NCBI GenBank assembly: GCA_016840085.1
Contig: JAEOTA010000055.1
Span: 31,356-95,355 of the forward strand
Source: Promethearchaeota archaeon
GTDB lineage: Archaea > Asgardarchaeota > Lokiarchaeia > Sigyniarchaeales > SOKP01
Direction of reading: 5' to 3'
DNA: 64,000 bases
Shown: piece by piece, positions 38,384 through 47,341 of the stretch
Position numbering within the stretch: position 1 is the stretch's first letter
Layout of the letters: each line of letters begins with the position of its first letter
Notes under the pieces: model-generated
Told to the model about the DNA's origin: nothing
Database searches by the model: none
What the model saw: the letters and a program-made list of their open reading frames with translations, nothing else
Made by a program: the position numbers and the translations under genes

Positions 38384-39559
38384 TTACTTAGATTCTGTTG
38401 GAGTAATTGCTGAGTCTCGTTTAACTTCTTTTTGGAGCATTTTAAACGCATTCATTGACGATGAAAAGGTCTTTGCACTATAATTTTCAACCAAATCTCT
38501 TAGTTCTTCATCAAAGATTCGGACATACACTTCAATTTCAGGATATCGCAAATGAAATTTAGATGTTAAATAAATTGATTCATCAAATTCGGATTCGTGT
38601 TTCCAACATATAAATACTTGGGAAACTTCGTCTAAATTCACATGAGCGCGTAAATCGCTTAAAAAACAAGCAAATTCATTAATCATATGTAATTGTTCAT
38701 TTACTACAAACTCAATGCCATCATGTTCATCATCAAAAAGATAAACTTGACGACCAGGTTCCAAAGAAAGGTAGTAAGCTATACGATGGGTTAAACTATC
38801 GCGTCCAATCACAATTGCGTTTCCTGTTTTATCTTGAGTCCATTTGCGAATGCGATCCATAGCCCAATTTGAGGTTGAAAATGAAAATGCGTTTAATGGG
38901 GATTGCATGAGATATTCTCGCACATGATCATCAAAAGCCCGTACATAAATTGGGCATTCAGGATTGATTTTGCGAATTTTTGCTGTACAAATTATAGCAA
39001 CTCTAACATCACCAACATTGATAAAAACCTCTTTAGCACTTTTGATATTTGCAGCAGTGAGGTTAGACGTCTCGGTAGCATCGCCAACAACTATTGGATG
39101 ACCTGCATTTATTAGATCTTCAACTAATTCTTCGCTATCTTCGATAAGACAGAAAGGTTCTTCATTCTCGACACAATATTCTATAATTCTTTTAGAAAGA
39201 TGGTGATATCCAATAATAACTGTATGAAAATATCTATGGCGAGCAAGAATTCTACTAGTAACAATAGGATTATATTTTTGCAGTAATTCTCCCATGATAA
39301 ATCCAAATACTATCACTTCGAGTAAAATAGGCAACACTAGCGCATAAAAATTAGCATAATCTCCTGCATCCGCGGGAGATCTAACAGTTATCGAGAATAA
39401 TAATAGATTACCAAAAGTCTCGTTGGGTTCCGTAATAACAAAAAAGAGAAAACCGCTAAACCAGAATAAAAAGAAAAAGATAAACTGCACTCTGTATTGT
39501 TTAAGTTTAAGATGGATTTCAATAAATAAGTTCAATAAATTCATAAATGAAAATAACAC
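38384..39559 (-). CDS. Channel-like protein with tandem RCK (TrkA-N) domains and no canonical K+ filter
   Basis: Two membrane segments (about 25-42 and 72-92) flank a pore-like stretch, followed by two Rossmann RCK domains (HTVIIGYHHLSKRI from residue 112 and AIVIGRDSLTHRI from 248). The layout is that of two-TM RCK channels such as MthK or of CASTOR/POLLUX-like proteins, but the pore stretch reads SITVRSPADAGDY instead of TVGYGD. It is therefore unlikely to be a normal K+ channel; ion choice is open. Start could be ATG at residue 6. Single gene. Confidence 0.65.
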   Translation of the reverse strand: MLFSFMNLLNLFIEIHLKLKQYRVQFIFFFLFWFSGFLFFVITEPNETFGNLLLFSITVRSPADAGDYANFYALVLPILLEVIVFGFIMGELLQKYNPIVTSRILARHRYFHTVIIGYHHLSKRIIEYCVENEEPFCLIEDSEELVEDLINAGHPIVVGDATETSNLTAANIKSAKEVFINVGDVRVAIICTAKIRKINPECPIYVRAFDDHVREYLMQSPLNAFSFSTSNWAMDRIRKWTQDKTGNAIVIGRDSLTHRIAYYLSLEPGRQVYLFDDEHDGIEFVVNEQLHMINEFACFLSDLRAHVNLDEVSQVFICWKHESEFDESIYLTSKFHLRYPEIEVYVRIFDEELRDLVENYSAKTFSSSMNAFKMLQKEVKRDSAITPTESK

Positions 39560-39686
39560 ACTCCAATATAAAAAAAATTTGAATCACTTTATAATTAATT
39601 ATATTATAATCCTTCTTTAACAATATAAAATTGAATTCACCAGTCAAGAATCTAGCTTAATTGAAAAAATATCAATTATCAGGAAT

Positions 39687-40508
39687 TTATAGAAAGAAAT
39701 CGGGATAAAGAGTTGAACCAGAATCAACTGAATATTTATCTAGATCAGTTATACCATGTTCAATTAAGAGATCCTCATCTATAAAGAAGTTCCCTGTACA
39801 TTCTATACTTGGTTTTGTCAAAATTATATACGCTGCATCTACCACAATTTCCGGTTTTCTTGAATGTTTGATTGCTGACTCTCCACCTAATAGATTTCTA
39901 ACCGCAGCTGTCGCTATAGATGTACGTGGCCATAATGCATTGACGGCAATACCATCTTTTTTGAACTCTTCCGCCATACCTAAAACACACATGCTCATTC
40001 CATATTTAGTCATTGTATAAGCTAAATTATTTTTAAACCATTTTGGATCTAGATTTAGCGGAGGGGATAAATTTAATATATGTGGATTTTCCGCTTTTTT
40101 TAAATAGGGAACACATAGTTTGGAACATAAAAATGTTCCACGGACGTTAACTGAGAACATGAGATCATACCGTTTCATTTCAATTTCTAACGTAGGGGAT
40201 AGATTTATGGCGCTGGCATTATTTATAAGGATATCAATCCCTCCAAATTCATCCACAGTAGCTTCTACGGCATTTTTAACCTGATCCTCAAATCTTATAT
40301 CAGTTATGACCGGAAGAGCATTACCACCAACAGATTTAATGTCTTTTACAGCTGTATATACAGTTCCAGGTAAATTTGGATGAGGTTCTTTTGTTTTAGC
40401 TACTACTGCAATATTAGCACCTTCTCTAGCTGCTTTTAACGCAATAGCTTTTCCAATCCCTCTACTTGCACCAGTAATAAAAAGTGTTTTTTCTTTTAAG
40501 GATGTCAT
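39687..40508 (-). CDS. HSDL2-like short-chain dehydrogenase
   Basis: ITGASRGIGKAIALKAAREGANIAV starts the Rossmann fold. PHPNLPGTVYTAVKDI then IKSVGGNALPV is the insertion characteristic of hydroxysteroid-dehydrogenase-like protein 2. NNASAINL, NLSPPLNL, and YTMTKYG (Tyr-x3-Lys) give the catalytic residues; NALWPRTSIATAAV is the usual HSDL2 segment. The sterol-carrier-like C-terminal domain of animal HSDL2 is absent. Probable substrates are fatty-acyl or other lipid alcohols. It is divergent from the staygreen-family gene with about 130 bases between them. Confidence 0.85.
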   Translation of the reverse strand: MTSLKEKTLFITGASRGIGKAIALKAAREGANIAVVAKTKEPHPNLPGTVYTAVKDIKSVGGNALPVITDIRFEDQVKNAVEATVDEFGGIDILINNASAINLSPTLEIEMKRYDLMFSVNVRGTFLCSKLCVPYLKKAENPHILNLSPPLNLDPKWFKNNLAYTMTKYGMSMCVLGMAEEFKKDGIAVNALWPRTSIATAAVRNLLGGESAIKHSRKPEIVVDAAYIILTKPSIECTGNFFIDEDLLIEHGITDLDKYSVDSGSTLYPDFFL

Positions 40509-40636
40509 TTATAATTACGATTTAGCTTTTTTTTTCTTTTATTGATTTTTTAACTACAAACACGATTAAATAGTTTATATTAATAGTTTATAAGAAAAAT
40601 GTTTATACTTTATTTTATGATAGCTAAAATATAGAA

Positions 40637-41101
40637 ATGGCAAATTTTAACCCTGAAAAACTACATGTGGTATATAAGGATTCTGTAGATACCGAGAGAT
40701 TAAGCATTCCCCGAAATTATACTTTAACTCATTCTGATTCAACTGGCGATTTATTCCTCACTATAGGACCTGAATATGATTATAAACAGATCTCACGTTT
40801 TTACACAAGATTGATGAGAGACGAAGTCTTAGCTGAGTGGCAACTTAATAATAAAAATTATGAACTACATCTTTATCTTCATGTTAGTGGAGGATTTGTA
40901 TTTGGATGGGCAAATTTCCGAGATAGAATATTTCGTTCTCATTTACCACTAGTTTTGAAGGCTATCATATATGGAGATAAATCAATTTTTAAATCCTTTC
41001 CAACTCTTAATGATTGTCCTATATATGTTCATTTTAACTCCAAAAATAAGAAATATAATAAAATGGAGAATTATGGTCAAATAAAAGAATTTCAATATTA
41101 A
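40637..41101 (+). CDS. Staygreen (SGR) family protein, Mg-dechelatase-like
   Basis: FNPEKLHVVYKD, PRNYTLTHSDSTGDLFLTIG, MRDEVLAEW, HLYLHVSGG, LPLVLKAIIYGD and IYVHFNS occur in the order seen in plant and bacterial staygreen proteins. Plant SGR pulls Mg from chlorophyll a; bacterial homologs have Mg-dechelating activity reported. His 32, Asp 34 and Asp 62 fall at positions that, from memory, are the catalytic ones in a characterised bacterial member. No chlorophyll pathway is expected here, so the natural tetrapyrrole or other substrate is unknown. 154 residues, cytoplasmic. A methyltransferase gene follows on the same strand. Confidence 0.8.
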   Translation: MANFNPEKLHVVYKDSVDTERLSIPRNYTLTHSDSTGDLFLTIGPEYDYKQISRFYTRLMRDEVLAEWQLNNKNYELHLYLHVSGGFVFGWANFRDRIFRSHLPLVLKAIIYGDKSIFKSFPTLNDCPIYVHFNSKNKKYNKMENYGQIKEFQY

Positions 41102-41213
41102 AAATTATAAATTCTTCATTTTATTAAGTTAATTTCAATAATATTTTAATCCGATTTGAATAATAAAATATTAGCATTAGGTACATAAAAGAATAATTTC
41201 ATTATTTAATAGC

Positions 41214-41819
41214 ATGAATCAAATAAGCAAGTTAGTGGAAAAAGGATATAATAAAATTGCCGAAGTTTATTATACTCACAGGGATTTAAATAAATTCAAT
41301 AGCGAACTAGAAAATTTTTCATCCCTTCTGTCTAAAAACGCGCACATATTAGACGTGGGTTGTGGTGCAGGAATTCCTACAGCAAAATTTTTAGTAGAAA
41401 AAGGATTCAAGGTAACAGGTATCGATTTATCTGATAAAATGGTTATCTTAGCTCGGAAGAATGTACCGAATGCTGACTTCATTAAAATGGATATTAATGA
41501 TATGAAATTTAAAGAAAACACATTTGATGGGATAGTAAGTGTATACACTCTTTTTCATATTCCAAAAAAAAGCCACTATTCAATATTCAGGAGGTTTTTT
41601 GAAATCTTAAAGCCAGGTGGAATTTTATTGATTAACACAGGAATATCTGAATCAGAAGGCACGAGTAACTTTTTTGGAGTTCCAATGTTTTGGAGTAATT
41701 TTAATCCAAAAACTACTCTAGAACTTGTAAGGGAAGTAAGATTCTATATAATCTTTGAAGGTGTGTTAGAAAGAGGTGGAGAATTACAATATTGGATTTA
41801 TGGGAAAAAAATTAATTAA
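41214..41819 (+). CDS. Class I SAM-dependent methyltransferase
   Basis: ILDVGCGAGIPTAKFL is motif I for S-adenosylmethionine, VTGIDLSDKM motif II, and FDGIVSVYTLFHIP with LKPGGILLI motifs IV-V of small-molecule methyltransferases of the Methyltransf_11/25 type. The C-terminal lid is short (201 residues total). The acceptor could be a quinone, lipid or tetrapyrrole; the staygreen neighbour is suggestive but not proof. A small membrane protein follows after 26 bases. Confidence 0.85.
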   Translation: MNQISKLVEKGYNKIAEVYYTHRDLNKFNSELENFSSLLSKNAHILDVGCGAGIPTAKFLVEKGFKVTGIDLSDKMVILARKNVPNADFIKMDINDMKFKENTFDGIVSVYTLFHIPKKSHYSIFRRFFEILKPGGILLINTGISESEGTSNFFGVPMFWSNFNPKTTLELVREVRFYIIFEGVLERGGELQYWIYGKKIN

Positions 41820-41845
41820 AATTTAATGAACATAAGTATTGAATT

Positions 41846-42103
41846 ATGAATGATAAAGCAAATAAAAGATTCAATTCTGCTGAAAAAATTATTTTATTTA
41901 CTGGTATATTATTGATTGCATTGTCTTTTATAAGTGAATTTAATTTCCATTATATTCAAGGATTTATGCCAGATTTAGTAGATGAAGATATTTTCTGGAG
42001 AGCTGAAGCTGCTGAGGTTTTCAATTCCATGAGTTTTCTTATTTTAGGGTTATTATTAATTATCATTGCTTTTTTCCTTTCAAAAAAAAGGTTAAAAATC
42101 TAA
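41846..42103 (+). CDS. Small two-TM membrane protein
   Basis: 85 residues with two hydrophobic segments (about 14-31 and 57-77) separated by an acidic loop (DLVDEDIFWRAEAAE) that would face outside; the ends are basic. No family recognised. Close spacing to the methyltransferase suggests co-transcription. Confidence 0.55.
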   Translation: MNDKANKRFNSAEKIILFTGILLIALSFISEFNFHYIQGFMPDLVDEDIFWRAEAAEVFNSMSFLILGLLLIIIAFFLSKKRLKI

Positions 42104-42135
42104 TTATAAAGAAGATATCTTAGTTTAAGGGTAAT

Positions 42136-42732
42136 TTATTCACTTTTTCTAAACTTTGGAAATAATGCTCCTGTTCTTTTTTGGTAATCTCGATAATCAT
42201 CACCAAATCTCCTAATAAGATCTTGTTCTTCATAATAAATCATAATTGGAAGATAAATTATAATATAAACTATTGTTAAGATGATTAAAAACCATGAATT
42301 TACTATGAATGCTATAGCAGTAAATAATGGGAATTCTCCAAGTGATTGCGGATGCCGAATGTAATTATAGATCCCTCCATACATTTGAGTTTCTTTTGAT
42401 GGTTGCAGCGCTTCTGAACCTGCATCCCTCAATCCCTTTAAAAGGATTGCTAAACAAGGAATTATAATTATTATCCCGATTAACATTCCAACTAAATAGT
42501 TTACATGAACTTTCCAATTAATTATGGGAATAGGGAACCAAATCCATATTATCATATTTACTACAATAAAAAATTCAAATAGACTTGCACTTACCCGTAA
42601 TTTCATACACTCCCTCCATGCTCGCTTACCTCTTTTTTTTTCTCTCTTTACTGGTTGAATGCTCAAAGTGTATAAATAACTAAACAGAAACAAGCTAATA
42701 ATTAGTGAAATAAAATTAAGCAATTCAATCAT
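42136..42732 (-). CDS. Isoprenylcysteine carboxyl methyltransferase-like membrane protein
   Basis: Five hydrophobic segments and, in the C-terminal half, YNYIRHPQSLGEFP followed by YYEEQDLIRRFGDDYRDYQKRTGALFP. The RHP and EE...F...YxxY motifs are the SAM- and substrate-site signature of ICMT/PEMT-type integral membrane methyltransferases. Bacterial and archaeal members methylate lipids or unknown targets; a protein-prenylation role is not implied. 198 residues fits. Convergent with the small membrane protein at 41846. Confidence 0.8.
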   Translation of the reverse strand: MIELLNFISLIISLFLFSYLYTLSIQPVKREKKRGKRAWRECMKLRVSASLFEFFIVVNMIIWIWFPIPIINWKVHVNYLVGMLIGIIIIIPCLAILLKGLRDAGSEALQPSKETQMYGGIYNYIRHPQSLGEFPLFTAIAFIVNSWFLIILTIVYIIIYLPIMIYYEEQDLIRRFGDDYRDYQKRTGALFPKFRKSE

Positions 42733-42995
42733 GAGAAAAAAATAGTACTACTTTCAGAATTAGTCATTTGAATAATGGAAGAAAGAAAAGCTTTTTGCTA
42801 ATTTAGAAGCAAATGCTTATAAAAAAACTAAAATGTAATAAAATTAACATTTTTTTCGGCAACTCATTGAATTGTTCTGCTATTCCTTTAAAAAATTCAA
42901 AAATCATTTTTCCTAACAAGATTTATATGTTCAATCAAACTAAATACTATAGAAAAATGCAATAATACTGCATAAAGTGACGTATAGAATATATC

Positions 42996-43493
42996 ATGTA
43001 TAATAACATAGAAGATCCTAATCCTGATTATGAAAATATGCTTAATAAATTATCAAATCAAATTAACGATTTATTTTCTAGACTTCACTATTATCAAGCT
43101 CTTGTTGCTGAAAAAGAGAATCAAATCACTCGATTAACTAATGAGATTAGTCAATTAAAAGCACTTATTCAAGAAATATCCCCCCAGCCACATCCACCAG
43201 CACCATCTTACTCTAGTCAACAATCTTACACCCCTCCAGCCCCTAAGCAACAAACAGCTCCTCCATCTTACCCAAGTCCACAATCATCCGCTCCCCCTGT
43301 AATAAAGCAAGAATTGACGTCTACATTCATTTCAGAGGAGGAGACTAGGATTAACAAAAGGAAATGCCCAAACTGTGGTGCGATGGGTTTTGCTATAAAA
43401 GAGGTTGATGATAAAAATAGAATTATTAGTTATACGCCAAGACGCATCTATGCTAAAAAAAGAGTGTGTACTAAGTGTAGGTTTGAGTTTTAA
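42996..43493 (+). CDS. Coiled-coil, Pro-rich linker, zinc-ribbon protein
   Basis: Three parts are clear: an N-terminal coiled coil (about residues 12-62, AEKENQITRLTNEISQLKAL), a Pro/Ser/Gln-rich linker (about 65-105), and a C-terminal ribbon with CPNCGAMGF and CTKCRFEF (two CxxC pairs). The linker repeats PPAPSYSSQQS / APPSYPSPQSS. It looks like a dimeric adaptor with a zinc head. Similar proteins seem common in Asgard archaea; function unknown. An inverted repeat ATGCA-N7-TGCAT lies about 30 bases upstream. Confidence 0.65.
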   Translation: MYNNIEDPNPDYENMLNKLSNQINDLFSRLHYYQALVAEKENQITRLTNEISQLKALIQEISPQPHPPAPSYSSQQSYTPPAPKQQTAPPSYPSPQSSAPPVIKQELTSTFISEEETRINKRKCPNCGAMGFAIKEVDDKNRIISYTPRRIYAKKRVCTKCRFEF

Positions 43494-43620
43494 AAATTTT
43501 TTTTAGGTTTGGTGAGATTTCTAAATTCTTTACCTCTAATTTGGATTTACTATATACCTAGCTTATAATTATTGCTTTCCTCACGACTATAGATTTATAA
43601 ACCCTAAGTGATTACTAAGA

Positions 43621-44460
43621 ATGATGGAAGAATCTAATGAGAATTCTGCTGTTGCTGGAGACATTATGACACCTCATGTCATTATGTTAGATACTAACTC
43701 TACATTTAAAAACGTAATTGAATTATTACATAAAAACGATATTTCGGCTGTTTTTATTGAAGCCCCTTCTAAAGATGAATATTTTATCATAACTAAGACA
43801 GATATTATTAATTTTTTAAATAATCGTGGTATGAAAGAGCATAATCTTTCGGATATTTCAGTTAAGGAAATTATGAAAGGGCCAACAATTACATTAGACA
43901 TCGATACACCTATCGATACCATCATCCGATTCATGATTGAACATAATTTTAAGCGGGTGTTGATTTCTAAAAATAATAAGCCAGCCGGAGTTGTATCTAC
44001 TCGAGATATTATGAAATGGAATAACACCTATTTCAAACCAGCAAAACCTCAAATTTTACTCTTCATGGATGATATCAATAGCACGTTTATCGCAAAACAC
44101 ATCTATCAAGAAAATATCGGAGATGACGTACAACAGGAATTAATTGATATTTATGGAGGTGCAATAAGTTCTATATCGGCTATAACAGATGAAGTAATTA
44201 AAAGTTCGGGCACTATGCGCCAATTGCTAAAAGAAAAACGATCCATCCTTTTTGAGCCTTATAAGGGAATTACGGGAATTTTGATCAGTGATTATAACTC
44301 CATTGAATTGCGACGTAAATTGAAAATAGCCACCGAAAAATTTTATGAAACTTATTCAAATCTGATCGACGATAAACATAAAAAAGAGATGGGAGTTAAT
44401 GTTAATCTTGATATAAACTCATTGGTTCCTATCTTTGAAAAGGATAAAGATGAAGAATAA
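43621..44460 (+). CDS. CBS-pair protein fused to a longin/roadblock-like domain
   Basis: Two CBS motifs occupy about residues 8-135 (AGDIMTPHV..., VKEIMKGPT..., GVVSTRDIM), a Bateman module that senses adenosyl nucleotides. Residues 143-250 start ILLFMDDINSTFIAKH and continue AISSISAITDEV, RSILFEPYKGITGILISDYN and ELRRKLKIATEKF. This pattern, including the AISS helix and E-x-x-x-IxGxLI strands, is that of longin/roadblock-like sensor domains frequent in Asgard proteins. It may link energy state to small-GTPase or trafficking-like regulation (inference). The UroD-like gene follows after 68 bases. Confidence 0.65.
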   Translation: MMEESNENSAVAGDIMTPHVIMLDTNSTFKNVIELLHKNDISAVFIEAPSKDEYFIITKTDIINFLNNRGMKEHNLSDISVKEIMKGPTITLDIDTPIDTIIRFMIEHNFKRVLISKNNKPAGVVSTRDIMKWNNTYFKPAKPQILLFMDDINSTFIAKHIYQENIGDDVQQELIDIYGGAISSISAITDEVIKSSGTMRQLLKEKRSILFEPYKGITGILISDYNSIELRRKLKIATEKFYETYSNLIDDKHKKEMGVNVNLDINSLVPIFEKDKDEE

Positions 44461-44528
44461 TAAAATAGAATTATATTAATTCATAAAAAAGTGGAATTAT
44501 TTTTTTATCTATAGAGAGATTATTTTCT

Positions 44529-45659
44529 ATGTCAAGAGAATTAACTATTCGGGAGCGTATTTTAAATACATTCTCCCATAAAGCATTAGATAAAATAGTC
44601 TTTTCTCCTCGCCTTTATTACTGGTATCGGGGAAATAAACTATGGAAGAAACCACGAACAGATAAAAATTGTGCTGGAAAGATACCTAAATATATTCTAA
44701 AAAAAAGTATGCTCCAAATTTATGAATATCTTGAAGCGAGTCCTAGGTATGTAATAGAAGATTTTTTCATTCCTTTAATTTGGCCTAGAAAAAAAATGAG
44801 ATATGTCCGAGTTGGATGGGGATATGATAAACGAGATAGAACCCGAATTACAGTTTATAAAACCCGATTAGGAACATTATATAAAAAAAGTAGAGGGGGT
44901 CACCTTGTAGAATATCCGATTAAGTCGGTGCAGGATATAAAAATTATGAAATATATCATAAAGCATTCAAAATTCCATTTCTATTTACCTATGTTTAAAT
45001 TAGCGAAAAAAATAATTGGAGATAGAGGTATAGTATGTACATATTTTGCACGAAGTCCGTACATGCGATTAATAATAGAATATATGGGATTTGAACGTAC
45101 AATATTATTTTTAAAGAGATTTCCTAATGAGATACATGATTTAATGCAATTTATCGAAGATTGCGATGATGAGATGTTTAAAATTCTATGTCAATCCCCT
45201 ATTAAGATTTTAAACTTTGGTGAGAATATAGATGCTAATTTAGCACCACCAAGATATTTTGAAAAATATTTAATTCCTTATTATGAAAAAAGAGTGAAAC
45301 AATTACATAGGGTTGGAAAATTTTGCCACATTCATATGGACGGTTCTTTAAAAGATTTGCTTCCTTACTTAGAAGGATTACCATTTGATGGATTAGAAGC
45401 CCTTACTCCCAAACCTCAGGGTGATGTATCTCTAAATGAATTACAAGAATCAGTCGGTAATAAAATCTTGCTTGATGGAATTCCTGCTATACTTTTTTTA
45501 CCTCAATATTCTTTTAAATATGTTAGAGAATATACTTTTAAAGTGCTGGAAATGTTCTCTCCCAATTTGATTTTAGGAATTTCAGATGAATTACCTCCAA
45601 ACTCCGATTTTAGGAAGGTAGAGATGGTTGCAAGCATAGTAAAGAATTTTGAACCATAA
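44529..45659 (+). CDS. Uroporphyrinogen-decarboxylase-family protein (methyltransferase-like)
   Basis: The 376-residue protein has the UroD/MtaA barrel pattern: NFGENIDANLAPPRYFEKYL, GKFCHIHMDGSLKDLLPYL and GLEALTPKPQGDVSLNEL, ending with LGISDELPPNSDF. The HxC/CH-type segment near residue 268 (FCHIHMDG) is where corrinoid methyltransferases bind zinc. True HemE carries an N-terminal ARGR-like motif, which I do not see, so a methyl-transfer or demethylation role is more likely than heme synthesis. An MFS carrier follows on the same strand. Confidence 0.7.
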   Translation: MSRELTIRERILNTFSHKALDKIVFSPRLYYWYRGNKLWKKPRTDKNCAGKIPKYILKKSMLQIYEYLEASPRYVIEDFFIPLIWPRKKMRYVRVGWGYDKRDRTRITVYKTRLGTLYKKSRGGHLVEYPIKSVQDIKIMKYIIKHSKFHFYLPMFKLAKKIIGDRGIVCTYFARSPYMRLIIEYMGFERTILFLKRFPNEIHDLMQFIEDCDDEMFKILCQSPIKILNFGENIDANLAPPRYFEKYLIPYYEKRVKQLHRVGKFCHIHMDGSLKDLLPYLEGLPFDGLEALTPKPQGDVSLNELQESVGNKILLDGIPAILFLPQYSFKYVREYTFKVLEMFSPNLILGISDELPPNSDFRKVEMVASIVKNFEP

Positions 45660-45799
45660 AAGTTCCAATTATAATTATTGATTATTTGAAGAATGAAAGG
45701 AATCTTATGAAACTATTACTAATACTTAAAAATTATGATTGAATCCTTTTTTATATTACTTTTTAAAATTTTGTCAAGAAAAAAATAGGTGTTATATTT

Positions 45800-47161
45800 A
45801 TGACTCAAGATGAAATTATTCAAAGGGAAAAAAGCACCACAAAAAAGTTTTTGCTTTTTGCCATGCCAAAATACGGAACATCTGTTATGATGGGATTTGC
45901 AGATGTTGCCTTATTGACTCTTTATACTTTAGCTTATCAAATAACTCCTTTTCTTGTTGGTTTTGCTTTAGCAATGGGAAAACTTACTATTGCGGCATCT
46001 CAGTTCTTTTTTGGTTGGATAAGTGATGCGAAATATACACGATGGGGAAGAAGAAAACCTTACATGGTACTTATGACTCCTATTCTTGGATTATCCTTCA
46101 TATTTTTATTAATGCCAGGGTTATTAATAGATATTACCGATCTGACAGTCGTCTTTATTTGGTTATTAGTGGTTTATCAAATCTTTAATATTACTTATGC
46201 AGTTACCACAATATATGGAGCTTGGTTGGTAGAACAATTTAGGGTTGATGATCGACCAAAAGCGGCTCAATTCGAACAAACATTCGCATTTTTTGGAACA
46301 GCAACAATGGCAGTTTTTTCAATGTTAGTAGTACCAAGCCTTATAGATAAGATAAAAGCAGACCCATCTATTATTCCTCCAGATTATTTTTATAGTGTGA
46401 TGATATTTGGCTTGATACCAATAATATGTTATATTTTAGTGAGTATTTTAATACCCAAAGAACCCCCATTTAAGATAGAATTAACAGTAGTTCAATATTT
46501 AAAGGTTGTAATAAAAAATAAGAATTTCTTGCTAGTAACGCTAATGATAGGTATTGCTAGTTTAGCTTGGACACAGGTGGGTTCAGCAATTTTAGCGTTT
46601 CTAATAGAAGGGATACATTTTGATGAAACATCTTATATTATAACAGCAGTCATTTTCATCCTAGGGATATTGATATTCTTATATATATGGCGGAAATTGA
46701 TAAGTAAGATAGGAAAGAAACGTAGTCTTTTATATGATTTTCTAGCAGCTATTATTTTCCTTCCATTTACATTACTAGCCTTGGTTCCAATGGAAACAAC
46801 CCTTATTTATGGAATACTTTTTGTATTTGGTATTGCGGGGGTGATGGGTGGTTGGTACTTATTTCAATCCATTTTTATTGCAGATATTTCTGAAGATGAT
46901 GAAAAATCTACTGGAGAATTAAAAGCTGGAACTTATAAAGGTGTTCCTAGTATACCTCTAAATATTTTTCAAGCTATTGGATTACTTATCCTAGGTGGTA
47001 TATTAGAATTGCCAGAAATTACTGTAGGAACTTCGACCTTTTCCATTGGTTATGTATTATGGGGTCCAATATGCTCTGTAATATTAATCGCTGCATACTT
47101 ATATTCCAGGAAGTATATAAAACTTGATTTCGATTGGGAAAAGGAAATTGTAGGAAGATAA
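45800..47161 (+). CDS. MFS_2/GPH-type sugar-cation symporter
   Basis: Twelve hydrophobic segments and an ISDAKYTRWGRRKPYM loop 2-3 motif (D-x-x-x-[ST]-x-x-G-R-R-R/K-P) match glycoside-pentoside-hexuronide:cation symporters. A second-half motif RKLISKIGKKRSLL and a loop near residue 350 fit. It should import a glycoside or similar solute with Na+ or H+. It may serve the sugar or methoxylated substrate of the preceding gene, but spacing (140 bases) argues for its own promoter. Confidence 0.85.
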   Translation: MTQDEIIQREKSTTKKFLLFAMPKYGTSVMMGFADVALLTLYTLAYQITPFLVGFALAMGKLTIAASQFFFGWISDAKYTRWGRRKPYMVLMTPILGLSFIFLLMPGLLIDITDLTVVFIWLLVVYQIFNITYAVTTIYGAWLVEQFRVDDRPKAAQFEQTFAFFGTATMAVFSMLVVPSLIDKIKADPSIIPPDYFYSVMIFGLIPIICYILVSILIPKEPPFKIELTVVQYLKVVIKNKNFLLVTLMIGIASLAWTQVGSAILAFLIEGIHFDETSYIITAVIFILGILIFLYIWRKLISKIGKKRSLLYDFLAAIIFLPFTLLALVPMETTLIYGILFVFGIAGVMGGWYLFQSIFIADISEDDEKSTGELKAGTYKGVPSIPLNIFQAIGLLILGGILELPEITVGTSTFSIGYVLWGPICSVILIAAYLYSRKYIKLDFDWEKEIVGR

Positions 47162-47341
47162 TTATAATTAATAAATACCTTTTTTATCTTTTAAAATAAG
47201 TCCTATTTAAAATTCTCATATAATGATGCTTTGTATAATTTCCGTGAGTTTCCTTGCGTCGCTTCGCGTTTCCTTGATGCTTCATACTAATTGAGTAAAT
47301 AAAAAAATTTCTTTCACTTGAATTTCTTAATATCTACCTAA

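Noticed and set aside
44529..45659. HemE (heme synthesis uroporphyrinogen decarboxylase)
   Set aside because: The N-terminal HemE signature is missing and no heme genes are near; UroD-like methyltransferase is the safer call.
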